Shown in pieces: positions 18,199 to 27,576 of a stretch of DNA of 64,000 nucleotides (the stretch's first letter is position 1; every line of letters begins with the position of its first letter). Origin of the DNA: Leeuwenhoekiella blandensis MED217 (lineage in GTDB: Bacteria > Bacteroidota > Bacteroidia > Flavobacteriales > Flavobacteriaceae); NCBI RefSeq assembly GCF_000152985.1, contig NZ_CH672395.1, positions 4,180,566-4,244,565 on the forward strand, read 5' to 3'. The translations under genes were made by a program, and so were the position numbers. The notes beneath the pieces were generated by a model. It was not told the DNA's origin and searched no databases. It worked only from the letters and a program-made list of their open reading frames with translations.

Positions 18199-19293
18199 AT
18201 GAATAATAGACGCAGCTTTCTAAAAAATACCGGACTAGCTCTTGCCGCGAGCACCTTACCACTTCCCTATTTTGCTCACGCTAAACCTCAAAAGAAACTT
18301 GGAGTTGCGCTCTTAGGATTAGGTGGCTATGCTACAAATAATCTGGCGCCCGCACTTATGCAAACCAAGCATATTGAATTACGCGGGATTGTAACCGGAA
18401 GCCCTGAGAAAATACCGGTCTGGCAAGAGAAATACGGGATCAAAGATCAAAATGTTTATAGTTATGAAACGCTCCCTGAAATTGCCAATAATAACGACAT
18501 AGATGTGGTGTACATCGTTACTCCTACTTTTTTGCATAAAAAATTTGCAGTGATGGCTGCAAATGCGGGTAAGCACGTGTTTTGTGAAAAACCAATGGCG
18601 ATGACCGTAAGTGAGTGTCAAGAAATCATAGACGCTTGTGAGAAGAATAATGTGCGCCTTGCGATAGGTTATCGTATGCAACATGAAAAAAACACCCAAA
18701 CCATAATCAATTGGGCAAAAACCAATCCGTATGGGGCATTACAGCGCGTTCATACCGAAGCAGGTTTTAGAATTGGAGCTTCGGGCGGTTGGCGTTTAAA
18801 TGGAGCCAAAGGTGGCGGCGCTATTTATGACATGGGTGTTTATCCTATCAACGCTATGCGATACGCTACGGGATTAGAGCCTATCTCACTCACTGCCTCA
18901 CACGAGACACAAAGACCCGATTTATTTTTAAACGGAGCTCCGGAAATCACTTATTTTGATCTTGAATTTCCTAACGGAATAAAGGCTAAAGGGCGCGTGA
19001 CTTATGCAGATAATGTTAACTTTCTCAAAGTAGATTGTGCAGACGGAAACTATGAGTTGGCTCCTTTTCAAAGCTATAATGGCGTAAGCGGAAGCACCAG
19101 CGATGGAAAATATTTAAATCCTTGTGATTGTAATCAACAAGCAATCCAGATGGATGATGATGCGCTTGCGATATTGAACGACAAGCCAATAATCGCTCCG
19201 GGTATCGAAGGTTTACGCGATATACAAATTGTTGAAGCTGCTTTGGCCTCAGGCCGAAATGAGGGTGAAAGAATAGTTTTAAAACAGTATTAA
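18199..19293 (+). CDS. Gfo/Idh/MocA family oxidoreductase with Tat signal
   Basis: This 364-residue NAD(P)-dependent oxidoreductase starts at the ATG at 18199, which gives a twin-arginine signal (MNNRRSFLKNTGLALAAS); an upstream TTG at 18169 would only add ten residues. The Rossmann part shows GVALLGLGGYATNNLAPAL and CEKPMAMT, the conserved Glu-Lys-Pro of the family; the C-terminal sheet domain includes GGGAIYDMGVYPINAM. The Tat signal implies export with bound cofactor, as for glucose-fructose oxidoreductase. The sugar substrate is unknown. Confidence 0.88.
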   Translation: MNNRRSFLKNTGLALAASTLPLPYFAHAKPQKKLGVALLGLGGYATNNLAPALMQTKHIELRGIVTGSPEKIPVWQEKYGIKDQNVYSYETLPEIANNNDIDVVYIVTPTFLHKKFAVMAANAGKHVFCEKPMAMTVSECQEIIDACEKNNVRLAIGYRMQHEKNTQTIINWAKTNPYGALQRVHTEAGFRIGASGGWRLNGAKGGGAIYDMGVYPINAMRYATGLEPISLTASHETQRPDLFLNGAPEITYFDLEFPNGIKAKGRVTYADNVNFLKVDCADGNYELAPFQSYNGVSGSTSDGKYLNPCDCNQQAIQMDDDALAILNDKPIIAPGIEGLRDIQIVEAALASGRNEGERIVLKQY

Positions 19294-19295
19294 AC

Positions 19296-19326
19296 AAAAA
19301 ACCTCGCAATTTATGCGAGGTTTTTT
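19296..19326 (+). terminator. terminator of the oxidoreductase gene
   Basis: CCTCGCA pairs with TGCGAGG around a 5-nt loop, with A-run before and T6 after. It lies between convergent genes. Confidence 0.85.
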
Positions 19327-19332
19327 GATACG

Positions 19333-19503
19333 TTATTTTTTCTCTTTGGAAGTAAAATAATCGGAGATTACCATCAGGATTCCGGCGACAGCGCCTAGGG
19401 CTAGCAACCACACCATAAATTGATTTTGTGTGGCGTTTGTATATTGACTGATCATTCCGCAGATGATGATCAAAGCTAAACCTATAAACTGTATGCGTTT
19501 CAT
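19333..19503 (-). CDS. 56-residue two-helix membrane protein coupled to lepA
   Basis: The frame starts with an ATG that directly follows the lepA TAG without a gap, which implies translational coupling. It encodes two hydrophobic helices (about 4-19 and 30-48) separated by SQYTNATQNQ and a charged tail SKEKK. The 5' context and absence of stops support a real gene. The protein is unknown to me. Confidence 0.65.
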   Translation of the reverse strand: MKRIQFIGLALIIICGMISQYTNATQNQFMVWLLALGAVAGILMVISDYFTSKEKK

Positions 19504-21300
19504 CTAGTCGTTAAGTTTCAGTACCGCCATAAATGCTTCCTGAGGAATTTCCACATTACCTACCTGACGCATACGCTTTTTACCTTTTTTCTGCTTTTCA
19601 AGAAGTTTTCGCTTACGTGAGATATCTCCACCATAACATTTTGCAGTAACGTCTTTACGAAGCGCTTTTACAGTCTCTCTGGCGATGATCTTTGCACCAA
19701 TCGCAGCCTGAATAGGAATATCAAACTGCTGACGCGGAATAAGCTCTTTGAGCTTCTCACACATCTTTTTACCTATATCGTAAGCATTGTCTTTATGCAG
19801 CAAAGCAGAAAGTGCATCTACGGTATTTCCGTTTAATAAAACATCTACTTTAACCAGATGTGAAGCACGCATTCCTATAGGTGCATAATCAAAGGAAGCA
19901 TAGCCTTTAGATACTGTTTTAAGACGGTCGTAGAAGTCAAAAACGATCTCTGCAAGCGGCATATCAAAACTCAACTCTACACGCTCAGGCGTTAAATAGG
20001 TTTGATTGGTAATTTGACCGCGTTTTTCGATACACAATGACATTACCGGTCCTACAAAATCAGCTTTGGTAATGATCGAAGCTTTAATAAATGGTTCTTC
20101 AACACGATCCATTCCCGCAGGATCAGGAAGGTCTGAAGGATTGTTGACCAGTATAGGTGTTTCCTTATCTTTGATCGTATATGCTAAGTAAGAAACGTTA
20201 GGAACTGTAGTAATAACGGTCATATCAAACTCACGCTCTAAACGTTCCTGAATGATCTCTAAGTGCAACATTCCTAAGAACCCACATCGAAAACCAAAAC
20301 CTAAAGCGGCAGAACTTTCCGGCTGAAAAACAAGAGAAGCATCATTAAGCTGAAGTTTTTCCATAGAAGAACGAAGGTCTTCATAATCTTCGGTATCTAC
20401 AGGATAGATTCCGGCAAAAACCATAGGTTTTACATCCTCAAAACCAGAGATCATATTAGTTGTTGGGTTCTTGGCATCGGTAATGGTATCCCCAACTTTT
20501 ACTTCTTTAGCCTCCTTAATTCCGGTAATTAAATAGCCTACATCACCGGTTTTGATTACTTTTTTAGGAGATTGTTTCAGGTTAAGCGTTCCTACTTCAT
20601 CTGCATAGTACGTTTTGCCGGTAGCCATAAACTTAATATGCTGACCCTTTGTGATCTCCCCATTGATAACTCTAAAATAGGTTTCAACACCTCTAAACGG
20701 ATTATAAACCGAATCAAAAATAAGTGCTTGTAATGGTTCGTCCGGATTTCCTTTTGGCGCCGGAATACGCGTAATAATCGCGTCTAAAATTTCCTGAATT
20801 CCAATTCCTGTTTTTGCACTGGCAGGGATCACCTCTGAAGCATCACAACCTAAAAGGTCAACAATATCGTCTGTAACCTCTTCAGGATTTGCACTGGGTA
20901 AATCTACTTTATTCAATACCGGAATGATTTCAAGATCATTCTCTAAGGCCAGATACAAGTTAGAAATGGTCTGTGCTTGTATACTTTGAGCAGCATCAAC
21001 CACAAGTAAGGCTCCTTCACAGGCCGCTATACTTCTAGAAACCTCATAAGAGAAATCTACGTGACCCGGAGTGTCAATAAGATTTAAGATAAACGGCTCA
21101 CCGTTGTGTATATAATTCATCTGGATGGCGTGCGATTTAATGGTAATACCACGCTCACGCTCCAGATCCATATTATCTAATAGTTGCTCTTGTTTTTCAC
21201 GGTCTGTAACAGATCCTGTAAAATCTAACAAGCGATCTGCCAGGGTACTTTTACCGTGATCAATATGAGCGATAATGCAAAAATTGCGAATGTTCTTCAT
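19504..21300 (-). CDS. lepA: elongation factor 4 (LepA)
   Basis: This ribosomal GTPase acts in back-translocation and 30S biogenesis. The 598-residue protein has the G1 motif [14 protein letters not shown] near residue 10, the switch [31 protein letters not shown], and the LepA-specific C-terminal region with [19 protein letters not shown]. Length equals the family norm. A TATATTTG promoter box lies 44 bp upstream. Confidence 0.97.
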   Translation of the reverse strand: MKNIRNFCIIAHIDHGKSTLADRLLDFTGSVTDREKQEQLLDNMDLERERGITIKSHAIQMNYIHNGEPFILNLIDTPGHVDFSYEVSRSIAACEGALLVVDAAQSIQAQTISNLYLALENDLEIIPVLNKVDLPSANPEEVTDDIVDLLGCDASEVIPASAKTGIGIQEILDAIITRIPAPKGNPDEPLQALIFDSVYNPFRGVETYFRVINGEITKGQHIKFMATGKTYYADEVGTLNLKQSPKKVIKTGDVGYLITGIKEAKEVKVGDTITDAKNPTTNMISGFEDVKPMVFAGIYPVDTEDYEDLRSSMEKLQLNDASLVFQPESSAALGFGFRCGFLGMLHLEIIQERLEREFDMTVITTVPNVSYLAYTIKDKETPILVNNPSDLPDPAGMDRVEEPFIKASIITKADFVGPVMSLCIEKRGQITNQTYLTPERVELSFDMPLAEIVFDFYDRLKTVSKGYASFDYAPIGMRASHLVKVDVLLNGNTVDALSALLHKDNAYDIGKKMCEKLKELIPRQQFDIPIQAAIGAKIIARETVKALRKDVTAKCYGGDISRKRKLLEKQKKGKKRMRQVGNVEIPQEAFMAVLKLND

Positions 21301-21343
21301 AGACGTTCTTCATCAATGTTCGCAGTAAGCGAACTTTAGCCTG

Positions 21344-21351
21344 CAAATATA
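21344..21351 (-). promoter_or_regulatory. -7 box of the lepA promoter
   Basis: The reverse strand reads TATATTTG, an exact match to TANNTTTG, about 43 nt before the lepA ATG. No clear TTTG -33 element is seen at the proper distance. Confidence 0.5.
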
Positions 21352-21398
21352 CAGTTTAGGTTATGCATTTTCTAATAAATAAATTTCGATTGATTTTA

Positions 21399-21494
21399 TA
21401 GGCACTGCCAAAGGGTTTAATACTCCGCGGCTTATCTTGAATTTGAAAATTTGTTTCCAACCACCGCCTCATTGGCTTAACCTGAGGTAGTTTA
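21399..21494 (+). repeat. dispersed hairpin repeat, copy B
   Basis: This copy is related to those at 3901-3998 and 48000-48096, and retains GGGTTTAATACTCCG, TTGAAAATTTGTTTCCAA and CCTGAGGTAGTTTA. It is the most diverged copy; its first hairpin is degraded (CGGCTTATC). It lies in the gap between divergent lepA and the TonB receptor gene. Confidence 0.75.
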
Positions 21495-21565
21495 CCCTAA
21501 AAAACATTCAAAAAATTTAAGGTTTAATTTTATTAACATATAATTTACATTAGTTTTGAGCGTAT

Positions 21566-23986
21566 ATGAAGCACCAGTTACTAATCTCCTTTTTCTTAGC
21601 CCCTTTTGTTTCTTTTACCCAAAGCGGAAACATAACCGGTAAGGTTATAGATGATCAGCAACGTGCGGTGCCTTATGCTAATGTATTACTACTTAAAGCT
21701 GCAGACTCTACCTTTGTCAAGGGAGCGGTAAGTGAAGAAAATGGTGAAATTCTTTTTGCTGAAATTTCTTCCGGAACCTATTTAATTAAAGCCAGTTTTG
21801 TTGGTTTTAAAGAGAGTTACAGCAGTCCGTTTGAGTTGAAGGATCAAATACGTATTCCAGATTTAATACTTCAAGAGAATTCTGAAGCGCTCGATGCCGT
21901 TACGGTGAATTACAGAAAACCCACGGTAGACCGAAGAGTAGATCGCATAGTTTTTAATGTTGAAAATACTGCAATTTCTTCGGGGACTACTTTTGATATT
22001 TTACAGCGCACTCCCGGAGTAATTGTTAATCAGGGGCAACTTTTAGTAAAAAACAGACCGGCACAAGTATATATCAATGACCGTAAAGTGTATTTGACCA
22101 ATGAAGAATTGCAACAATTGCTTGAAGGCTTTGCGGGAGTTAATGTAAAATCTGTTGAAGTGATCACGACACCTCCGGCGAGATATGATGCCGAAGGCGG
22201 TGCGATTTTGAATATCATTACTTCAAAAAATCTTTCGATTGGCTATAAAGGAAGTCTCAATGCTTCCAATACAGTTGCAATCAAACCTAAATACAACGTA
22301 GGAACCAGCCAATACTATAAAACCGATTGGTTAAATGCGTTTGCGAGTTATAATTTCAATTCCCGATTTGATGTCAAAACCGATGAAGGTTTTGTTCAGT
22401 TTTACAATCCTAACGGAAGTGAAAAAGCGACTTGGGAAGATTTGTTTCAGCGAGAAACCCGAACCATTTCGCACAGTTTAAATACCATTTTAGATTTCAC
22501 ATTAAGTGAGACAGAAATGTTGAGTTTTACTGCTAATATTCTGCATACGCCAAAAGCAAATTCAGACATCAGCGGTAGAACGGAAACCTACAATCCACAA
22601 GGTCAGTTAGATTCTTTATATACCACGCAAAGCCGATTAGAAAATCAGCGTGATAATTTGCTTTTCAATTTAAATTATGAGAAGCAATTGGGTGAAAATG
22701 GAGCAACGCTTTCGGCCAACGCCAATTATATAGATTATACAGATAATCAAATGCAATCTGTGGCTACGCGCTATGTTTCGGCTCAAGGCAACCTTTTAAA
22801 TGCAAATGCGTTCAACACTATCCCAACTCAAAAATCTCAGATTTATACCGGGCAATTAGATTATTCAGGTAATTTAGGAAAGTGGTCCTTTGAAGCCGGA
22901 GCAAAATATTCTGGAATCAATTCTGAAAGTAGACAGGAGTTCTTTAATACTGCAGGAAATGTAAGCGATGCCGATGCGATCCTTAATGATAATTTCGATT
23001 ATACTGAAGGTATTTATGCGTCGTATTTCAGCTTTGCTAAAGATTGGGAAAAATGGAGTTTTAAAACTGGCCTGCGCGGAGAATATACCGATGCTAACGG
23101 GAACTCACGAACTTTAGGCGTTGTGAATACGCAGGAGTATTTAGAATTGTTTCCTACAGCTTATTTGATGTACGCCGCTGCTGACAACCATAGCTTTGCT
23201 CTTGATTACAGCAGAAGAATAGATCGCCCGCGTTTTCAAAGTTTGAATCCGTACAGGTATTTCTTAAATGAAAACAACTTTCAAGAAGGAAACCCAAATA
23301 TTCAACCGGCAATTGCAAACAAAGTCAAGCTTTCGTATTCTTTTAAAAACAAGTTGAGTTTTGAGCTGTATTGGGATCGTATCGATAATGCGATGAGTAG
23401 ATTGCCTTTTCAGGATAATGAAAATTTAACCTTGAGAAGTGTAAATACTAATCTTAATTATGAGCAACAATACAGTCTGGATGTTATCTATTCAGAATTT
23501 GTAAATAATTGGATGTGGATGAGCGTTTATGCGTCTTTTTTCAATCTAGAAAATGAATTTGTAGCCCTAGAAGATAACAATAGCCTAGTTCAAAAAGAGA
23601 TCAATGGGTTATACATTGAAACACTGAATTATCTCATAATCAATCCAACGCTTAATGTGGCTATTTCAAATAATTTCACTTCAAATTTTTTAGTGGGTTC
23701 CTATGAATACGATCGCCCGCAATATAGGCTCAATGTAGACATTCAAAAGCGTTTTCTAGATGGGCGTTTGATAGTTAATTTAAGTTCTGAAGACATATTC
23801 AACACCAATAACATTCCGCTTACGTCGCACTATTTGAATCAGAACAATACCTTCTTTGCTATGCCAGAATCTCAAAAGATTCGTGTAGGTGTACGTTATA
23901 ACTTCGGAAACTTCAAATTAAGTGATAATAGTAGAAACACTTCAGTTGAAGAAGAAACCAGACTGAAAGAGCTCGGTACCAATTAA
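21566..23986 (+). CDS. TonB-dependent receptor-like outer membrane beta-barrel protein
   Basis: This 806-residue protein has a short signal peptide, a carboxypeptidase-regulatory-like beta domain (about 20-105, with GNITGKVIDDQQRAVPYANV), a plug region (about 125-220, with TPGVIVNQGQLLVKNRPAQV and ITTPPARYDAEGGAILNI) and a large C-terminal barrel ending in RVGVRYNFGNFKL. It belongs to the 'outer membrane beta-barrel protein' family of Bacteroidetes. No SusD-like partner is adjacent, so a polysaccharide locus is not supported. The ligand is unknown. Confidence 0.9.
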   Translation: MKHQLLISFFLAPFVSFTQSGNITGKVIDDQQRAVPYANVLLLKAADSTFVKGAVSEENGEILFAEISSGTYLIKASFVGFKESYSSPFELKDQIRIPDLILQENSEALDAVTVNYRKPTVDRRVDRIVFNVENTAISSGTTFDILQRTPGVIVNQGQLLVKNRPAQVYINDRKVYLTNEELQQLLEGFAGVNVKSVEVITTPPARYDAEGGAILNIITSKNLSIGYKGSLNASNTVAIKPKYNVGTSQYYKTDWLNAFASYNFNSRFDVKTDEGFVQFYNPNGSEKATWEDLFQRETRTISHSLNTILDFTLSETEMLSFTANILHTPKANSDISGRTETYNPQGQLDSLYTTQSRLENQRDNLLFNLNYEKQLGENGATLSANANYIDYTDNQMQSVATRYVSAQGNLLNANAFNTIPTQKSQIYTGQLDYSGNLGKWSFEAGAKYSGINSESRQEFFNTAGNVSDADAILNDNFDYTEGIYASYFSFAKDWEKWSFKTGLRGEYTDANGNSRTLGVVNTQEYLELFPTAYLMYAAADNHSFALDYSRRIDRPRFQSLNPYRYFLNENNFQEGNPNIQPAIANKVKLSYSFKNKLSFELYWDRIDNAMSRLPFQDNENLTLRSVNTNLNYEQQYSLDVIYSEFVNNWMWMSVYASFFNLENEFVALEDNNSLVQKEINGLYIETLNYLIINPTLNVAISNNFTSNFLVGSYEYDRPQYRLNVDIQKRFLDGRLIVNLSSEDIFNTNNIPLTSHYLNQNNTFFAMPESQKIRVGVRYNFGNFKLSDNSRNTSVEEETRLKELGTN

Positions 23987-24094
23987 GAATATACTTCTTA
24001 ATAAAACATTCCTTAATTTTGCGCGAGAATTGCTCGGTTAAAACAAACTGAAGCTTTCTAGGTATTCCAAAAAATTATTTTAAAAAGTATTGCT

Positions 24095-25099
24095 TTGGCT
24101 AAAATAGGAGATATTGATGTAGGAGACTTCCCGTTGCTTTTAGCACCTATGGAAGATGTGAGTGACCCGCCTTTTCGCGCATTGTGCAAAGAGCAGGGAG
24201 CCGATGTGGTGTATACCGAGTTTATCTCGAGTGAGGGCCTCATTCGTGACGCTGCAAAAAGCGTGATGAAACTCGATATTTATGAGAAAGAACGTCCCGT
24301 AGGTATTCAGATTTTTGGAGCCAATCTCGAGTCGATGCTTCAGAGTGTTGAAATTGTAGAAGCTTCAAAGCCAGATATTATTGATATCAACTTTGGTTGT
24401 CCGGTTAAGAAAGTAGTTTCTAAAGGTGCCGGCGCCGGGATTTTAAAAGATATTGATCTGATGGTTTCACTTACCGAAGCTATGGTCAAGCATACTAACT
24501 TACCGATTACCGTTAAAACCCGTTTGGGTTGGGATCACGACTCGATCAAAATCGTTGAAGTTGCCGAACGCTTGCAAGATGTAGGTTGTAAGGCGATTGC
24601 CATTCACGGTAGAACGCGCGCACAGATGTATAAAGGTAATGCCGATTGGAAACCTATTGCTGAAGTTAAAAATAATCAGCGCATGCATATTCCCGTTTTT
24701 GGAAACGGCGATGTAGATACTCCCGAGCGCGCTGTAGAAATGCGAGATCAGTATGGCCTTGACGGTGCGATGATCGGTCGGGCGAGTATTGGGTATCCTT
24801 GGTTTTTTAGAGAGGTAAAGCATTTTTTCAACACAGGTGAGCATATGGCTCCACCAACTATGCAAGAGCGCGTTGATGCTGCTCGCAGACATTTACAGAT
24901 GTCCATAGATTGGAAGGGTGAAAAACTCGGTGTATTTGAGACACGCCGTCACTATACTAATTACTTTAAAGGAATTCCCGGTTTTAAGCCTTATCGTATG
25001 AAAATGGTAACCAGTGATGCTCCAGAAGATGTTTTTGCTGCTTTTGATGAGGTTGAAGAATTGTTTGCCGATTATGATTTTGCGCAACAAACCTATTAA
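24095..25099 (+). CDS. dusB: tRNA-dihydrouridine synthase DusB
   Basis: This FMN enzyme reduces uridine to dihydrouridine in tRNA D-loops. The 334-residue protein has the N-terminal motif LLLAPMEDVSDPPFRALC, the catalytic Cys in NFGCPVKKVVSKGAGAG, KTRLGWD and HGRTRAQMYKG. The best start is a TTG at 24095 (MAKIGDIDVGDF); the first in-frame ATG would remove the conserved LLLAP. The initiation codon is therefore non-ATG. Confidence 0.94.
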   Translation: MAKIGDIDVGDFPLLLAPMEDVSDPPFRALCKEQGADVVYTEFISSEGLIRDAAKSVMKLDIYEKERPVGIQIFGANLESMLQSVEIVEASKPDIIDINFGCPVKKVVSKGAGAGILKDIDLMVSLTEAMVKHTNLPITVKTRLGWDHDSIKIVEVAERLQDVGCKAIAIHGRTRAQMYKGNADWKPIAEVKNNQRMHIPVFGNGDVDTPERAVEMRDQYGLDGAMIGRASIGYPWFFREVKHFFNTGEHMAPPTMQERVDAARRHLQMSIDWKGEKLGVFETRRHYTNYFKGIPGFKPYRMKMVTSDAPEDVFAAFDEVEELFADYDFAQQTY

Positions 25100-25112
25100 A
25101 GCTAGCAGCAGG

Positions 25113-26315
25113 TTAATCCTGTAATAACTTAGGCCTAATAGTCGACGACGCGAGATAGGAAGCCAAAATCCCTAAGATGGAAATGGTAAAAAATACCGCT
25201 AAGAAATTAACGAGTGTAAATTCCATAGGGTAGGGAAGTGTTGGTGTGATCATTTTAAGCTGAAACTGCAATTGTGCTCCTACGATCAAACTTCCCAAAA
25301 TCAAACCGATGATTCCACCAAAGACACTCATCATCGTTCCTTGTAAAAAGTAGATTTTTTTGATGTCTTTCAATGAAGCGCCCAGGCTATGCAGCGTTCG
25401 GATATTGGCTTTTTTATCGATGATGATCATAATAATACTTCCCACAAGATTGAAAAGCGCAATGATTAAAACCAAGGTGAAAATTAAGTAAACCGCTAGA
25501 TTTTCGGCATTTAGCATTTTGTAAAGCTTGTCATTAAGCTGAAAGCGGGTTTTAACTTCAGTCTGATCTCCAAAAAGGCGTTGTATTCTTTGCTGTACCT
25601 GTACGGGGTCTGCCTTAGGATTTAACTTTAATTCTACACTACTGAGTGTAGCTTCGTTGTAATTCAGCAATTTTCGAACGTAGTCAATATTGGTGAACAA
25701 ATATTTTTGATCAAGTTCCTCATTAACTTGAAAAATATCTGAAACGACCAATTGCGAACTATTAAAAGCTTGTGTAGGATCGGTAATTTGTCCGGTTCCC
25801 GGCTTGGGAACCATTACTCTAAGTAAATCACTATAATTATTTACGCCTAGCGAAAGAATGCGAGAGATTCCAAAACCAATGGCTGCTACAGGTTCTTCCG
25901 GAGTGATCCAATTACCATAGAGCAAGGTGCTATCGATACTGTTAACTTTTCGGTAGTTTTCATCAACACCTTTAATATAAGCTATGTGGTTTTTTCCTCT
26001 AAACTCGAGAAATGCACGCTCTTCAATAACTTGAGTGTAACTAATTATATCAGGATTAGCTTCAAGCTCAGCAGCTAAATCTGGAGTAAACAAAATAGTT
26101 TTTCCGCTTGCGGGAAGTACTTTTAAGTCTGGATCAAAAATCGAAGAAAAGGAAAGGCTGAAATCTTTTAAACCCGAAAACCCTGATAATACGATAAAAA
26201 GAGCGGCAGCACCTGCAATGATACTCACTGCCGAAATAAGCGTAATGATATTTATAGCATTATTACTGCTTTTTGTAAACAGATAACGTTTTGCGATAAA
26301 TACGGGAAATTTCAA
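25113..26315 (-). CDS. FtsX-like ABC transporter permease (LolC/LolE type)
   Basis: This 400-residue inner-membrane protein has one N-terminal transmembrane helix (about 20-45), a large periplasmic domain (about 50-270) and three C-terminal helices (about 272-395), the layout of LolC/E. Motifs include NAINIITLISAVSIIAGAAAL and HSLGASLKDIKKIYFLQG. It probably works in lipoprotein release to the outer membrane with an ATPase encoded elsewhere. It starts 12 bp after rbfA on the same strand. Confidence 0.88.
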   Translation of the reverse strand: MKFPVFIAKRYLFTKSSNNAINIITLISAVSIIAGAAALFIVLSGFSGLKDFSLSFSSIFDPDLKVLPASGKTILFTPDLAAELEANPDIISYTQVIEERAFLEFRGKNHIAYIKGVDENYRKVNSIDSTLLYGNWITPEEPVAAIGFGISRILSLGVNNYSDLLRVMVPKPGTGQITDPTQAFNSSQLVVSDIFQVNEELDQKYLFTNIDYVRKLLNYNEATLSSVELKLNPKADPVQVQQRIQRLFGDQTEVKTRFQLNDKLYKMLNAENLAVYLIFTLVLIIALFNLVGSIIMIIIDKKANIRTLHSLGASLKDIKKIYFLQGTMMSVFGGIIGLILGSLIVGAQLQFQLKMITPTLPYPMEFTLVNFLAVFFTISILGILASYLASSTIRPKLLQD

Positions 26316-26327
26316 CAGTGGAGTGCC

Positions 26328-26720
26328 TTATGATTTTTTTCTACGAGGAAGTAAATCGGGATTTTGAATAGGATCTTCAGAACCTTTAAGAGATTTATCA
26401 ATTCCGTCGATGTACTCTAGAGAGTCATCAATATAAAATTGCAATTCAGGCATACGACGCAATTGATGACGCGTGCGATTTGCGATCTCGTGCTTAATAA
26501 AAGGCTTTACAGCGCTTACTTCCTTTAAAATTTCAGAAGCCTTGTCGTGAGGAAAAACACTTATGTAGACTTTTGCCTGTGAGAGATCTGTAGTTACATT
26601 CACTTTGCTCACCGAGACAATTATATTTTTTACACCAGCCTCCATCAATGCCTTTTGAATTACATCAACTAAATCGCGTTGAAGAACACCGGCAACCTTC
26701 TTTTGTCTATTTGTTTCCAT
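26328..26720 (-). CDS. rbfA: ribosome-binding factor A
   Basis: This protein matures the 30S subunit. It shows the KH-like pattern VNVTTDLSQAKVYISVF and LRRMPELQFYIDDSLEY. The ATG at 26720 (METNRQKKVAGVLQRDL) is chosen over the upstream in-frame start at 26735 because a TATTTTTG promoter box at 26725-26732 would place transcription initiation at about 26720. The 130-residue length fits the family. The permease gene follows after 12 bp. Confidence 0.93.
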   Translation of the reverse strand: METNRQKKVAGVLQRDLVDVIQKALMEAGVKNIIVSVSKVNVTTDLSQAKVYISVFPHDKASEILKEVSAVKPFIKHEIANRTRHQLRRMPELQFYIDDSLEYIDGIDKSLKGSEDPIQNPDLLPRRKKS

Positions 26721-26724
26721 ACTG

Positions 26725-26732
26725 CAAAAATA
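26725..26732 (-). promoter_or_regulatory. -7 box of rbfA, possibly giving a leaderless mRNA
   Basis: The reverse strand reads TATTTTTG, matching TANNTTTG, with its last base 5 nt before the rbfA ATG. The expected start of transcription coincides with the start codon. Confidence 0.45.
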
Positions 26733-26802
26733 CATTTTTTATAATTGCGCTACCTTTAGCTTAACCGAGATTTAAAAGCTGAAAATTTAGAAACGGAATA
26801 CC

Positions 26803-27204
26803 ATGGAAAAAATTGAACATATAGGAATTGCTGTTAAAAGTCTGAAAGATTCCAACGAAATGTATACAAAGCTTTTAGGAACTGCTCCTTATAAAACTGA
26901 AGCCGTAGCTTCTGAAGGTGTAAACACCTCTTTTTTTAAAATGGGTGCTTCTAAAATAGAATTGCTTGAAGCAACACAAGATGATAGTCCCATAGCTAAG
27001 TTTCTTGAAAAGCGGGGAGAAGGAGTGCATCATATCGCTTATGCGGTTGACGATATCAGATCAGAAATGAAAAGACTGAAGGATGAAGGATTTCATTTAC
27101 TCAATGAAGAACCTAAAAAGGGAGCAGATAACAAATGGGTAGCCTTTTTACATCCTAAAAGCACAGGAGGTGTTTTAATAGAGTTGTGTCAGGATATTGA
27201 TTAA
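26803..27204 (+). CDS. mce: methylmalonyl-CoA epimerase
   Basis: This 133-residue protein of the vicinal oxygen chelate fold interconverts (R)- and (S)-methylmalonyl-CoA in propionyl-CoA/succinyl-CoA metabolism. It has EHIGIAVKSL with the first His ligand, IELLEATQDDSPIAKFLEKR, GVHHIAYAVDD and VLIELCQ with the last acidic ligand. The length matches the family. Confidence 0.94.
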   Translation: MEKIEHIGIAVKSLKDSNEMYTKLLGTAPYKTEAVASEGVNTSFFKMGASKIELLEATQDDSPIAKFLEKRGEGVHHIAYAVDDIRSEMKRLKDEGFHLLNEEPKKGADNKWVAFLHPKSTGGVLIELCQDID

Positions 27205-27227
27205 ACAGCTGCTGCTATAATTTAAAG

Positions 27228-27259
27228 TTTGTAGTAAATAAAAATTAATCTTATTTTTG
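27228..27259 (+). promoter_or_regulatory. promoter of the tRNA-Met gene
   Basis: TTTG (27228-27231) and TATTTTTG (27252-27259) are spaced by 20 nt, an exact fit to the Bacteroidetes -33/-7 pattern. The tRNA begins 36 nt downstream. Confidence 0.7.
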
Positions 27260-27294
27260 CGCCCGCTTTAACTATGAAATAATGGTTAACAGCC

Positions 27295-27371
27295 GGTCCT
27301 ATAGCTCAGTTGGTTAGAGCACCTGACTCATAATCAGGTGGTCCCTGGTTCGAGCCCAGGTGGGACCACCA
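27295..27371 (+). tRNA. tRNA-Met (CAT), with encoded CCA
   Basis: The cloverleaf folds with a 7-bp acceptor stem (GGTCCTA/TGGGACC), anticodon stem CCTGA/TCAGG with loop CTCATAA (anticodon CAT), and T-arm CCTGG/CCAGG. CCA is encoded at 27369-27371. A CAT anticodon could also mean tRNA-Ile2 after lysidine modification; I favour elongator Met. Its 3' 43 bp are repeated at 37138-37180, so it is the integration site of a genomic island. Confidence 0.92.
27327..27369 (+). repeat. attL, tRNA-Met 3' end repeat
   Basis: The sequence from CTCATAATC in the anticodon loop to GGGACCAC at the 3' end is identical over 43 bp to 37138-37180. The bases just outside differ at both sides. Confidence 0.92.
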
Positions 27372-27379
27372 GTAAACAC

Positions 27380-27415
27380 TAAGCCTCAGAAGATTTTGTC
27401 TTCTGAGGCTTTTTT
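27380..27415 (+). terminator. terminator of tRNA-Met supplied by the island
   Basis: AGCCTCAGAAGA pairs with TCTTCTGAGGCT around a 5-nt loop, followed by T5. It lies inside the island. Confidence 0.88.
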
Positions 27416-27420
27416 AATTT

Positions 27421-27435
27421 GCAAGTAATTTGCAA
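27421..27435 (+). repeat. candidate left arm site of the integrase
   Basis: GCAAGTAATTTGCAA matches GCAAGCTATTTGCAA at 37016-37030 in 13 of 15 positions, in the same orientation. It is 51 bp inside attL. Confidence 0.5.
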
Positions 27436-27576
27436 ATAAGTCCATTTTTAGTAAAACTTTAACTTATTTAAAGTCAATTGATTACAAATTGAATCACTTT
27501 TTGTAAAAATGGGAGTGAGAAAGCGATTTGAATGCACCTACAGCTTTATTAAGCTCAATAAGTAGCCTTGCTAAAT

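Noticed and set aside
21566..23986. SusC-type member of a polysaccharide utilisation locus
   Set aside because: There is no SusD-like gene, glycoside hydrolase or sugar-specific regulator nearby, and the barrel family is a general one.
24500..24892. 130-codon antisense frame in dusB
   Set aside because: It overlaps well-supported DusB motifs.
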